This document shows, piece by piece, positions 54,151-64,000 of a DNA stretch of 64,000 nucleotides (position 1 is the first letter of the stretch; the number at the start of each line of letters is the position of its first letter). The notes beneath the pieces are model-generated. The model saw only the letters and a list, made by a program, of their open reading frames with translations. It had not been told where the DNA came from and did no database searches. The stretch is taken from positions 1 to 64,000 of the forward strand of contig VLTN01000079.1 in NCBI GenBank assembly GCA_008330645.1, written 5' to 3'. Source of the DNA: Cafeteria roenbergensis. Lineage: Eukaryota > Sar > Bigyra > Bicosoecida > Cafeteriaceae. The translations under genes were made by a program, and so were the position numbers.

Positions 54151-54651
54151 TCACCCGCGCGCCCCGCGGCTGCCCCCGCGGTACTGCGCCTCGCCGCCGA
54201 ACTCGAACCCCACGTCGTCGGCCTCAACCTGCTGCGCGAGTGCGCGCCTCGCCGCGGCGGGCGAGCGGCGCCTGGCCGGGTCTGCGCCCCGCCCTGCCAG
54301 CTCTCGGCTGTCTGCGGCTGCGGCAGCGGCGCCCGCCGCGGCCGGTTGCGGGCCCATAGGGGGCGACCTGTGGGACGAAAACGCCGACCCCGAGCGCACC
54401 GATGTGCGCTCTGAGCCCATCGGGCCTGTGCCGCCGCGGCCGCTGGCGCTGGCACCGCCATGAACCCCTTCGGGCCATCCAGCATCGTTGCCTCTGCTCG
54501 GCGACCGCGAAACAAGCCGCCTTGACCTGCCCTCGCTGCCGGGCCTGGCGAACGTGTTGTCGCTCGCGTCGTCGCTGACGTCATCCAGGTCCACCTCCAC
54601 GTGCCCGCCGTGCCCGAAGCCATGCACGAAAAGCGAGCCGTGACCGGCTCT

Positions 54652-54683
<32 letters not shown>

Positions 54684-57600
54684 CCATGACATCGCTCACG
54701 CCAGACGCGAAGAGCGCGTAGGCTCCGCCCGAGACGTCGCCCTGGCTATCGGCGTCGGCGTCGCCGCCCGCGTCGCTCGCTTCCGCATCGGAGCCACGGG
54801 CGGCGGCCACGCCGCCGGCCTGGTCACGGCCCCTGCCAGGGCCCAGGCCATCGCCGCCGACGGCTCCGTCGCCGGCATGCTCCGTGCGCAGATCACGCAT
54901 GTGCTGGAACAGCGGGTGGGCCATGGCGACGTCGGCGTGCCCGCCGGCCTCTCCGGCGAAGCCACGCCCGGAGGGGCCCCACTGCCCGGAGGGGCCCCAC
55001 TGTCCGTGCCCCTGTGGCGCCGCCGAGGCGGCAGCCGCTTGAAGAAGGGCCGACGACTGCGGCTCGACCGACGGCACGATTCGTCCGTCGCGACGGCCCA
55101 CGCTGGTCACGCGCGCCTCGCGGCGGCGGGACGACGCCGCCCCCCGGCCAGACCCCTCCTCGGCCCCGGCAGAGCCGTGGGAGGCGCCGTCGCTGTCAGA
55201 GGTCCACCGGCTAGCGGGATCCGTGCCGCCGTCAGCGGGCGCGGCGGCAGACGCGCCGTCCGAGTGCCCAGCTGCGTGGTGCGCAGCCGCGCCGGCATGC
55301 GGTGAACGGGCCGCGAAACCGCTCTGGTTTCGCCCAGCGCGGCCCGGGTCGGCAAGGGCGTCGTCGGCCTCGCCGGCGGCTCGTGACTGTCTGAGCGTTC
55401 GGCCCCTGGATGACGTGTCCTTGCCGTGGGTGGCTCTGCCAGCGATGGTGCTGGAGTCGGTGTTGGTGGCCACCGCGCCGTTTCGCGAGGAGGGTCGGTG
55501 GTGTGACAGCACGGCCCACGGGAGGAGGAGCGCCGTCCCGATGGCGGCAGGAGCGACGTCGCTTGGCTGCGGCGACACGTCCCCGTCGACGCCCCCCGTG
55601 CCGTGACGCATCCCGGCGCCGCCGCCCGCGCCGCCGGCACCGACCCCGCCAGCGCCACCGCCAGCGCCGCCGCCAGCGCCGCCTCCACCGCCGCCGCCTC
55701 CACCGCCGCCCATGCCACCCAGCCCCCCGCCGAGGCCCCCCGTGGGCCCCCAGTGACCCCCCCTGCCGCACGCCCCGAAGCACCCCCCCCAAGAGCACAC
55801 CACACCGCAGCCACCGCCACAGCACGTCATCTCCCACCGCCGCCGCCGGCGCGCCCCGCACCCAGCACCGTGCTCCGACACAGCCCCGTCATCATGCCCC
55901 GGGTGGTGCGCGCCCGGCCCTCCGAGGCCCTGGTTCCCGCCGGAGTGCAACTGCAACTGCAACTGCAACTGCTCCTTGCGGAAGGAGTCTTGGTGGGCCG
56001 GTTGGTTGCCCAGATGCAACGAGTAGCTGCCCGCACCAGTTGGCCCGCCGAAGCTTTCGGCAGAGCCGGCGAATCCTGCCCGAGATGGCTCGACCAACCC
56101 ACCCGCCAGCGCACCAGCGCCGCCGCCCCAGCAGCAGCTGCAACAGCCGTCGGCGCGAGCCCCGGCGGCGCCACCGCCGCCGCCGCCCGCGCCAGCACCA
56201 CCAGCAACGCCGCCGGCGCCAGCGCCAGTGCTCCCGAGGGCTGCTGCCGGCAGCAGCCCTCCGCCGCTGGCCTCCCTTCCCCCGAGCGACGAAACCGCGA
56301 ACGAGAAGGAGTCGTTGTGACCGAACGTGGAGTCAATGCCACTCACCCCGCCATCACCGGTGCTTCGTCCGCCAATCAACGCTGGCCGCGAGAGGCCGTC
56401 GCTGCTGATTGCCCTGCCGGCTCTGCCAGGTCCTGCCATCGAAGTGGGACCCCCCCTTCCGCCATGCCCGAGCGACGCGCCCGCCGCATCTCCGCAGCAG
56501 CAGCCGCCGCCGCCGCCGCCGCAGCCGCAGCCGCGCGCGCAGCACCGGCACAATCCCGACACGCACCAGGACGACAGCTCAACCGCATCGATGGAGAGAC
56601 AGAGCAGCGAAACCGCCAGGCCTGGCAGAGCCATGATCCAGCAGGACCCGACGCGCTGGCTGCAGCAGTGCGCAGCGCACGGCAGAGCCGAAACCGGCTC
56701 CCAGTCCGAGCCGTCCGCGCAGCAGCAGCAGCAGAACTTGATGCAAAAGTGGCTGGCCCCAGACTGGGAAGTGACGGACGAGCGCCGGCCGAGGTGCCGG
56801 GGCCCGCTGCTGTTGATCGTGCCGACCGCCCGGTCCGACGACGCGCCGGCGCTCCCCGGAACCATGATGACTGACGACGCGCGGGCAAACTCGCCCAATC
56901 CGGCTCTGCCGGCAGAGCCGAACAGGAGCCCGTCGCCCGCCTGGGGCGTGCCTGCGTGCGTGTCGCCGGCGGAGACCACGCTGGCGTCGTCGTCGTCGAG
57001 CGCGTGGTGCCTTCCGCCAGCCCCGCCGCTCGCAGTGGCGGTGGCGGTGCCGGTGCCGGCGCCGGTGCCCGTACCGGTGGCAGTGCCAGCGGCTCCCGGG
57101 GCGCCCGTGCTGCGCGCCGCCGTGTGGCTGCGCCTGTTCCCGCCGAGAGGTCCGAACCCCGCCGCTGCGTCGGCGCCGCCTCCGCCGCCAATGCCGCCTC
57201 CGCCGCCACTGCTGCTGCTAGGCGAGGCCCCATCCCGCCCCGACGGGTCCTGCCACGCGCCGTCTCGGCCGTGTACGCTGGAGGAGGACGCCCCTGGCAG
57301 CAGCAGCAGCGTGGGGCCCGCCTGGTGAGACGGGAGTGCCAGCGCGGAGGCGGCTCTGCCGGCGTACACCCTTCGCGGCGGCGTCAGCTCCGCCCCAGAC
57401 TCCCCAGAGGCAAGCGCGGACTGGCCGGCGTCGAGCGGCGCCCTGGTCGCGGCGGAACGTTTCGCCGACGGCCGCGGGCAGTACACGCGCTGGCCGCAGC
57501 ACCGGCAGCCGTGCCTGCAGAGCCTGACGCTGGCCATGGGGATGCATGTGACCGCCAGCGCCAGCGCCAGCGGCAGCGCTTCGAAGGATACCATGAAGCC

Positions 57601-59195
57601 GGTGTGGGCGAGCGCGATGGGGGGGAAGGGTGGTAGCGCCCCCAGGCCCGCGGCAACGGACACGTTGTAGCCGACGCGACTCGCGAAAATGATGGTCAGG
57701 GTCAGACCCAGCAGAGCCAGCGTGCGGGGCGACCGGGGGAGGTGCGCCGCCAGCGACCCCCTCGCCGACTGGCAGAGCCGGAAGATGAGACGGGAAAGTG
57801 GCAGAGCCAGGGCGAGGTGGACCGCCCCGTTGAAGATGTGCTGGGCGACAGAGACTGCCTTTTCAAAGGACTTTGAGGCGACCTGTGCCTGCACCAGGGT
57901 CAGACCAATCTCGACGGCGTTGAAGAGCATCAGGATGATGGTCGACCAGGCGTAGACAAACTCCGCAGGGCGGAGGCGACGAACTCCGCACCCGCAGCAA
58001 AGGCACAGGCGAAACCGCTGGGCCCCACCGAGCGCCAAGCCGTCGTCGTCGTCGTCGTCGTCGTCGATGCTGCTGAGAGCGCTGCCGCCGTAGCCGTACC
58101 CCAGGCCGGCGTCGCCGAAGCTGCCGCCCCGCGACTGCGGCGACGTCGCTCGTCCCCCAGACACGCCCGCTCTGCCTGAGAGGAAGGGTGTCCCAAGCGC
58201 GGAGCCGCCAATCCCGCCCCCGCCCTGCTGTCTGGCAAGCGACGTCAGACCCTTCCTATTGAGCGGCGGGGAGCGGGGCCCGGACGCGATCCTGCCGGCG
58301 ATCCCGCCAATCACGCCCGTCGCTCTGACCGCGGTGACGTCGGCGAAGAAGAGGACCCACAGCGCGAAACCGCAGAACTGAATGGAGGTCGGCAGGAGCC
58401 ATATGATCTCCGGCCACGTGGACACGTCCTCCTGCGTAGCGAAGAATATGAACAGCCTCAGGGGCAGCCAGGCCGCCGTGATGGCGAGGAAGACGAAGTG
58501 GAAGGATTTGCGGCTGTTGCCCCGGGTGACGGAGACCAGCATCTGCGGGCAGCAGGGGCGTTGGGCGGCGGCAGCAGGGGCGTTGGGCGGCGGCGGCGGC
58601 GGCAGCAGGGGCGTTGGGCGGCGGCAGCAGGGGCGATTGGCGGCGACGGCGTTGGGGTCAGGCACGTCGGCGACACGTGCATGTGCGCGCGATTGCAGAG
58701 CGCATGGGCAGGACCGCACGGGACCGGAGGCGCAGGCCGTGGCGGAAGCGCAGGGAGCCAGCCAGGACCAGCCGCAGCGGCGGCGACTGAGCGCTGCATG
58801 CTGACGATGGACCAAGCAGAAGCGGCGCCGCAAGCGGCGCCCCCTCCCTCTCCCCTCCGCCTTGTGCTCGCCCCGCAGACTCCTCGGCGGAGGCGCGGAG
58901 CAAACAGGTTGAGCCGCTTTCGCCACGGCGGGTGCGGGGTCGGAAACCGCCCTGGCCAAGGGCCGGCAGCTGGAGGAACGAGCAGCGCGCGAATGCATGG
59001 CCAGTGCAACAAACACTCGAGACCGCCGCCGCGCGCACAATGGGCCGGGGCGCGCCCTCGGGCCATGTCTCGTGGCCACCTCACTTGTTGCACGGCCGCC
59101 AGCAGCAGGCCAGCGTAGATCACGGTGAGAATCCAGACGTTGTAGTTGTCCACGGCGGAGTACTCGTGCTCATCGCGGCCCAGCGCGGCGTCCAT
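54151..59195 (-). CDS. TOM1/TOM3- or GPR137-like 7-TM protein with very long tail
   Basis: Exon 1 is 59085-59195 (37 residues), exon 2 is 54151-58542, 1,500 residues in all. The 542-bp intron (GTGAGG...CCGCAG) falls inside the first loop; splicing joins ...LLLAAVQQ to MLVSVTRGN.... Seven hydrophobic spans occur in the first 450 residues: YNVWILTVIYAGLLLAAV, FHFVFLAITAAWLPLRLFIFF, IIWLLPTSIQFCGFALWVLFFA, then four more. The loop ending in FFADV after span 3 recalls the THH1/TOM1/TOM3 and GPR137 superfamily of endolysosomal membrane proteins. Loop 3 carries a Gly-rich stretch and poly-Asp. The tail is over 1,000 residues: Gly-rich runs, Cys clusters (FCIKFCCCCC), one further hydrophobic span, and acidic and Ser-rich parts. 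Topology is well supported, the family moderately. Confidence 0.72.
58545..58645. repeat. G-rich minisatellite in intron of 7-TM gene
   Basis: Four imperfect copies of GCAGCAGGGGCGTTGGGCGG (plus-strand sense) plus extra GGC triplets, directly next to the 3' splice site of the minus-strand gene. In the transcript it is a C-rich tract before the acceptor, and the plus strand has G-quadruplex-like runs. Confidence 0.75.
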
Positions 59196-59883
59196 GTCGC
59201 CGACCCCTGGAGCCGCACGCGCCCTTGGGCAGGCCCAGGGCAGCAGCGGGGAGCGACAGGGGAGGAGCAGGCCGCCTGTCGCGTGCTGCGAGAACGCAGC
59301 GCGCGAGCAGTCCTGCCGCCGGCGATGGGGAGCTTCCCTTGCGCAAAGGCTCTGCCGGCTCGTGCCCGTGGCAACTCGGCCTCGTCGCAACGTGACTTGC
59401 AACTGGTCGTGGCGCGCCCAGCGCAATTGCGCCCATCCTCAGGGCGCGGCGTGGCTGATCGCTTGCGGCTGTCGCCGACGCGGCCGCATCGCGGACCAAG
59501 CATCGACCAGGCTCGCCCGCGAGAGACACGGCTGGAGCGGTGTCGATCTTTGGGCTGTCACATTCCCCCGGCTGGGGGTTCACAGTGTCCGCCGCACGCA
59601 GCAAGCCCAGCAAACGCAGCGGCTGCGGCATTGCACTACGACGTGCGACCATCACACACGCAAACGAGCCGTCACCCCCCACACGCGGGACGCCGCTTCA
59701 CGGGCCAGTGTGGCGACAAACACGCGCAGACCAAGCCATGAACCCCAGCCGCCCCTGCTCAGACTTCTACCAGGCCCCTGGTCGCCGCGCTCCGTACCGC
59801 CAACGCGCTCGCGCGCGCGCGCACGGACACGGGTTTTGCTGACCGCCGCTCGCCCCCGGCCCTCCTCTTGGTCGATCGCACGG
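59196..59883. other. Intergenic region
   Basis: 688 bp between two minus-strand genes: promoter of the 7-TM gene and 3' end of the PH-domain gene. A short alternating CGCGCGCG patch lies near 59812. No gene was recognised. Confidence 0.4.
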
Positions 59884-62800
59884 CTACTCGAAGGACCTGG
59901 CAGCGTGCGCGGCGGCCCAGCAGTCGCGAATCCACCCCTCGGCCAGCGCCGCCGACGTCTGCTCCTCCTCCGCCGCAGCCGACGACGAGTCGCCGCCAGC
60001 CGCGCCTGCGGGAGGCGACGTCGACGCTCCGGAGGCGGAGGTCGCCTCGGCGCCGGTCCCGTCGGCTCTACCGGGCCTGCACCGGAGAGTGATGGTCTCC
60101 ACCGATGTGCCAAACAGCCCCGGCCGCCTCAGGCGCACCACCCAAGCGCCGTGGCCCTCAGCCCCGCTGCGGCCCGCGGCAACCTCCACCGTCTCGCCGC
60201 CCCGCCCGCTGGGGGCCTGCCGCTTCACCGCGCTCGCCGCAGCTGCCGCCATGTCGTCATCGCGCTCCGCGGCGGCAGAGCCGGGGGCGCACGTCACCAG
60301 GTCGATGCTTCGCCACGGCTCCACGAGGGGGAGAGAGCCGGTCACGAGCGACTCCAGTGACTCGTCCGTGATGTCGGCGAGACCCGAGAAGGACTTGCCT
60401 GCCGGGAACACGGCAGGAACACCCATCGCACTGGTCGGCCCGGAGGCGTCAGCGGTTTCGCCTCGAGACCCCGCGGCGTCGCCAGCAGCTGCCGAGGAGC
60501 CGGCGGCGGCGGACGCGGCGGCGGCGGCGGCGGTCCCTCCGCCCTGCGCCCACGCGGCCCGCCTCGGCTCTGCCGGCACGTGAGAGCCGTGCCGAGTGAC
60601 CTGCCTGGCGACGTCGTCACGGTTGCTCCCCAGCTCTGCCTCGCTGGCTCCCCCCGACCACAGGTGAAGCCACCCCATCGAAGTGACCACTGCGATTCCC
60701 GGTTGCCACTTCTTCATGAAACCGCTGGAACGAACCAGCACCGACCCCCACCGGACGACCTGCGGCGAATCGATTGGCCGAGGGACGTCGGCGGGCGCCA
60801 TGCTGACGAAGGACAGAGCCGACGGGCGGGCATGGTGTTCACCGGCAGAGCCACTTCCCGGCTCTGCCGGGGGTCCGGAGCGGGTCAGGTCTTCGTCCGC
60901 CCACAGGTCGGTGCCGTCGTCGCCGAAACCCAGCGCCGCTGGTCGGACGTCCGTCGACGCATGCACCGGGGGGGGGGAGACTTCGCTTCCGTCAGCGCCG
61001 CGGCCGCCGGCGTCTCCGGCCGATGCTGCCGAGGCTCCAGCTGCCCGCGCCTCTGCCCGCCGGCTCTGCCCTGCGGCGCTGAGCAGAGCCCCCAGCATGG
61101 GTCGCACGCGTCGCTCCAGCTTGGGACGAAGTGCGTCCGATCCGCGGCAGAGCCCTGACGCAGCGCTCTGCACGTTGAGGAGAGACCTGCTCTGCTTGCT
61201 GGCGGTCACGCTTGCCTTCCCGTCGGCGGTTTCGCCAGTGACCCCGCTTCCGCCAAGCACTGCCAGCGCCTCCGTCACGATCTCCGCGCCTGTTCCCAAG
61301 GCCTTGGCACGGCGTCGCTCGGCCATCACCGACTCGTCAAACAGGCGTCCGAGGCGGGTCAAGCAGGCCCGTCTTGCCGCCAGGGCTATCCGACAGGCGG
61401 CGGCGAAACGTGCCTCCGCCAGCCACGGGTCACAAACCCCGCTCGGCGAACCACTCTTACTGTCAGAAGCATGGCTGGGCAGAGCCGGACGACGAGCGAC
61501 CCCACCGCGACCATCACCAGCAGAGCCGCGCCCGACGGCAACCACCTTCTCAACCTCCACCCACGCGGCACCAACGGCCCGGTCCCCCTGCAGAGCCGCT
61601 TCCACAGCAGCACCGCCGCTAGCGTTGATTCGGGCAACGGCGTCGGAGTATCGTTTCGCCGCAGGGGCCAGCACTCCGTCAGCTGCCTCGGCGCGAAGAG
61701 CCGCGGCGATGCGGTTGAGAGACGCGATGGCGTCGTGATGGGCAGAGCACAGCGCTGCTCCGAGCCGGGCGGCAGGCGTGGCGCCCGGGCCCATCCCGCG
61801 GCCCACCCGCCGACGTCGGCGGCGATCCTGCCGACGGAGCCAGGCTGCGTCTGCAGCAGCCTCACTGGCAGAGCCGCCGGCAGAGCCGGGATTGCGGCCA
61901 GCGGCGCCGGGCCGTTCGCGCATCGCGGAACTCCGCCTCGCTCCGCCCCCGCTTGAAGTGGGCGGTTTCACGGCCTTGGTTGACGTCTTCTTTTCGCGAG
62001 CCGCGCGGGACGCCGAGCTCGTAGTGTCGCCGGCACCGGCACCAGCACCAGCACCCGCATCGGCACCGGCACCGGCTCCAGCACGAGTGCCGTCGTGCCC
62101 GCCGTCTGAATCCGTGTCGGGGTCTGCGCTTGACAAGTCCCCCCCGTCAGCGTCGCGGGCCCCTTCCCGGCCGCCCCACGCCCAGGCCGCCTCTGCCGCG
62201 GCCTCCGCCGCCTCCGCCATCGCCTCCACTGCGTCCGCTAGCGCCGCTGCGTGATCGGCCGCGTCGCTCAGGCCCTGGCTGGCGTCTCTCATGACGAGGC
62301 CCCAGTGCACCCAGTAGCCGCGGAGCACCTGCGTCCCCCAGCCGAAGTCTCGGGCGAAGAAGCGCGCCACTTCCGCCCACTGCGGCCGCAGGAGGGGTGT
62401 ACGGGGGTGTATGGGGGGGAAGGGGGGGGGGGGGGGGGGGGGGCGTTGGAGGGTGAGGGGGGGGCGGCGGCTCCGCCGGAACCGGTGCGGAGCATGGCTG
62501 GCTGCGCAGTGGATTGCCACGGCTAGGGCGCCATCCGCAATTACAACTTCGGTTTATAGTTGAAGCGACTCACCTTCGCGTGGCTAGCCTCCCAGCGAAG
62601 TCCGGGGTTGATTGCCTCCGGCGCTGCCCGGCGCGGCTTCATGGCTCGGTCGTAGGGAATACCGGTTGGACGAGGGGGATCCGGCGCAGCAGCATCGGCG
62701 CCAGCACCCTCGTCCGACCGCGAGGCACCAGCGGCGCCAGCGGCGGCGCCAGCAGCGGCACCAGCAGCGGCACCAGCGGCGGCGCCAGCGGAAGCAGCTC

Positions 62801-63197
62801 CAGAAGCAGGGTCCGCGTCGCCGTCGCCGTCTCCGGCTCCAGCAGCGGCTGCCCCATCACCACTTGGGCTAGGCCCATCGTCCTCGCCGTCGTGGTTCGG
62901 CGCTGCCGGCTCCGCATCATCCCCAGAAGGGCTTGCGGGCGGTTGTTCCGCGGCTTGAGGGCTTGATTCGCCGTCCCCCGCTGCGCCATCGGCACTGGCA
63001 TCGTCGACCGGCGCGTCGCCTACGCCGTCCTCGTCAGCTCCCGCGCCACCAGCCGCAGCCGGAGCGCCTGTGGCGCTGTCCCCGGGGTTTCCGGAAGCGT
63101 GCTCAGAGCCAGCTTGGTCGCTGTCGGCACTCGGAGCCGGCGCAGGCGCTGGGGCCGGATCCGACGCCACGGGGGCTGGGGAATCGGTGTCTGCCAT
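59884..63197 (-). CDS. Helical (BAR-like) protein with C-terminal PH-like domain
   Basis: Exon 1 is 62574-63197 (208 residues), exon 2 is 59884-62379, 1,039 residues in all. The 194-bp intron runs GTGAGT to CCGCAG, and the phase-0 junction gives ...EASHAK-WAEVARFF.... Residues 1-185 are acidic, Ala/Pro/Gly-rich and probably disordered. Residues about 200-590 are helical, starting WAEVARFFARDFGWGTQVL and including later long helices (LTRLGRLFDESVMAERRR); this could be a BAR or F-BAR-type membrane-bending fold, a weak inference. From about residue 775, VVRWGSVLVRSSGFMKKW followed by GWLHLWSG looks like strands 1-3 of a PH domain. GWIRDCWAAAH at the very end fits its last helix, with a long Ala/Gly insert between. 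It would act at phosphoinositide membranes or the cytoskeleton. Confidence 0.7.
62413..62444. repeat. Long homopolymer G run inside intron
   Basis: A run of about 22 consecutive Gs preceded by a shorter G run, in the 194-bp intron of the PH-domain gene. On the transcript it is a poly-C pyrimidine tract some 35-65 bases upstream of the acceptor. Confidence 0.85.
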
Positions 63198-63501
63198 GGG
63201 AAACCGGCGCGAGCAAGGACGGGAAAGCTTGGCGTGGACAGCGAGGTTGCTCTTGAGGCTGCAAGTGCAGCAGCCTCTGTTTGTCGGAGCTCAAATACTC
63301 GAGGCCACGACGCCAGCTCTGCCGGCCGGTCGCCGACCACACAAGCAAAGGGCGGCACGGACCGGCCCACTGTGTGGCTGGGCCTGCACTGCGCCGACAC
63401 CCCGCCAGTGTATGCGGGCAGCGCTGCTGTCCCATTCCGCCGCCGTTCTCGCCCGCCCCCTTGCCCACCCGGCGCCGGCAGTCGTCTGCGCGATTTCTCG
63501 A
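63198..63501. other. Divergent promoter region
   Basis: 304 bp between the starts of the PH-domain gene (-) and the partial gene at the right edge (+). No specific element was recognised. It is short enough that both genes probably share it. Confidence 0.4.
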
Positions 63502-64000
63502 ATGGCGTCCTCGTCCTCGCCGCCCAAGCCCGATGCCCTCATCGACCCGTCCACCGTCCCCGACCCGGCCACGTACGTCAAGCGCACTGCTGTGGTGTCA
63601 GTAACCGTGCCTGGCCGCTGCGTGGGCGGTCTGACCGCGGCGCTGGGCGACGCTCTGTACGGCCGCTCCGAGGCCTTCACCGTGCGCCACATCATCCCGA
63701 CGGCGCCCGCGGAGCAAGCGGAGTGGGAGGCGGCCGCCAACTTTGCGCCGCCCAAGTCTGCGCTGGCTGCGCAAGCCAAGGGCGCCAACACTGCAGGCGC
63801 AGGATCGGCACCCGCCGGAGCTGGGTCCGGCGCAGGTTCGGCCGCCAGCCGGCCCCGCCGAGGAGCGCCCGTGCTCCGCACTGTCATGCTAGCGCCCTCA
63901 TTCGCGCCTGCCCCGGCGTGGGCAGTGCCCCACGAGGCCACGGCTGACCAGCCCGTCGCTGCCGCTGACGCACACGGCAGCGCAGCTGCTGCCGCCCCCA
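63502..64000 (+). CDS. Unrecognised protein, 5' part only
   Basis: A frame open from ATG 63502 (TCGAATGGCG) to the right edge, 166 residues, with no stop. The start is Ser/Pro-rich (MASSSSPPKPDALID). It is followed by a region that looks folded (YVKRTAVVSVTVPG, then LGDALYGRSEAFTVRHIIP), then Ala/Gly-rich linker. No signal peptide or membrane span is visible. The divergent placement and the contrast between its ordered block and chance frames support coding. Function is unknown. Confidence 0.6.
   Translation, partial: MASSSSPPKPDALIDPSTVPDPATYVKRTAVVSVTVPGRCVGGLTAALGDALYGRSEAFTVRHIIPTAPAEQAEWEAAANFAPPKSALAAQAKGANTAGAGSAPAGAGSGAGSAASRPRRGAPVLRTVMLAPSFAPAPAWAVPHEATADQPVAAADAHGSAAAAAP

Noticed and set aside
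1-64000. Mobile elements, viral fossils, CRISPR arrays, rRNA and tRNA genes
   Set aside because: No reverse transcriptase, transposase, integrase or capsid motif, no terminal repeats, no direct-repeat/spacer pattern and no conserved RNA gene was seen on either strand.

Overview
The window is nuclear DNA of a GC-rich eukaryotic microbe (roughly 70% G+C by eye). The evidence is clear eukaryote-only proteins (midasin, the kinetochore protein NUF2, a TALE homeodomain protein), GT-AG introns that restore conserved protein sequence, and long low-complexity alanine, glycine, serine and glutamine tracts. All ten introns I could place begin GTGAG and most end CCGCAG or another CAG. The standard code is used, with TGA the commonest stop. 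A GC-rich protist, such as a heterotrophic flagellate of stramenopile type, would fit, but the species cannot be fixed from sequence alone. No rRNA, tRNA, CRISPR array, transposon or viral fossil was recognised.

Layout. 1-8166 (-): midasin/REA1, the giant ribosome-assembly AAA ATPase, running off the left edge, with a cluster of frame breaks at 1.0-2.9 kb. 9233-13432 (+): a carnitine acyltransferase ending in the peroxisomal signal SKL. 14489-18502 (+) and about 21834-23772 (+): two paralogous C2H2 zinc-finger proteins, with a small DUF1475 membrane protein (19107-19532, -) between them. 24907-27186 (+): NUF2 in three exons. 28469-29584 (-): an unknown protein, divergent from 30017-33919 (+), a TALE-like homeodomain protein lacking the usual Asn51. 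34619-37576 (-): a secreted coiled-coil protein, divergent from 38008-41004 (+), an unknown membrane protein. 41371-50875 (+): a surface protein of about 3,077 residues with signal peptide, FG-GAP-like head, Thr/Pro repeat stalk, Cys-rich modules and a multi-pass membrane end. 51872-53611 (-): unknown helical protein. 54151-59195 (-): TOM1/GPR137-like 7-TM protein with a tail of over 1,000 residues. 59884-63197 (-): helical protein with a C-terminal PH-like domain. 63502 to the right edge (+): unknown partial gene.

The genes serve unrelated housekeeping, regulatory and surface functions. There is no operon and no obvious pathway cluster. Many neighbours are divergent pairs with 0.3-1.1 kb between starts, so shared promoters are likely.

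The most unusual signals are at DNA level. Three short motif families (GGCTCTGCC, GCGTCGCTC and GCGGTTTCGC, with their complements) recur throughout, in either strand and any reading frame. A triplicated 28-bp unit carrying the CRE palindrome TGACGTCA sits against a stop codon in a convergent 3' region. The most unusual proteins are the giant surface protein and the divergent homeodomain protein.
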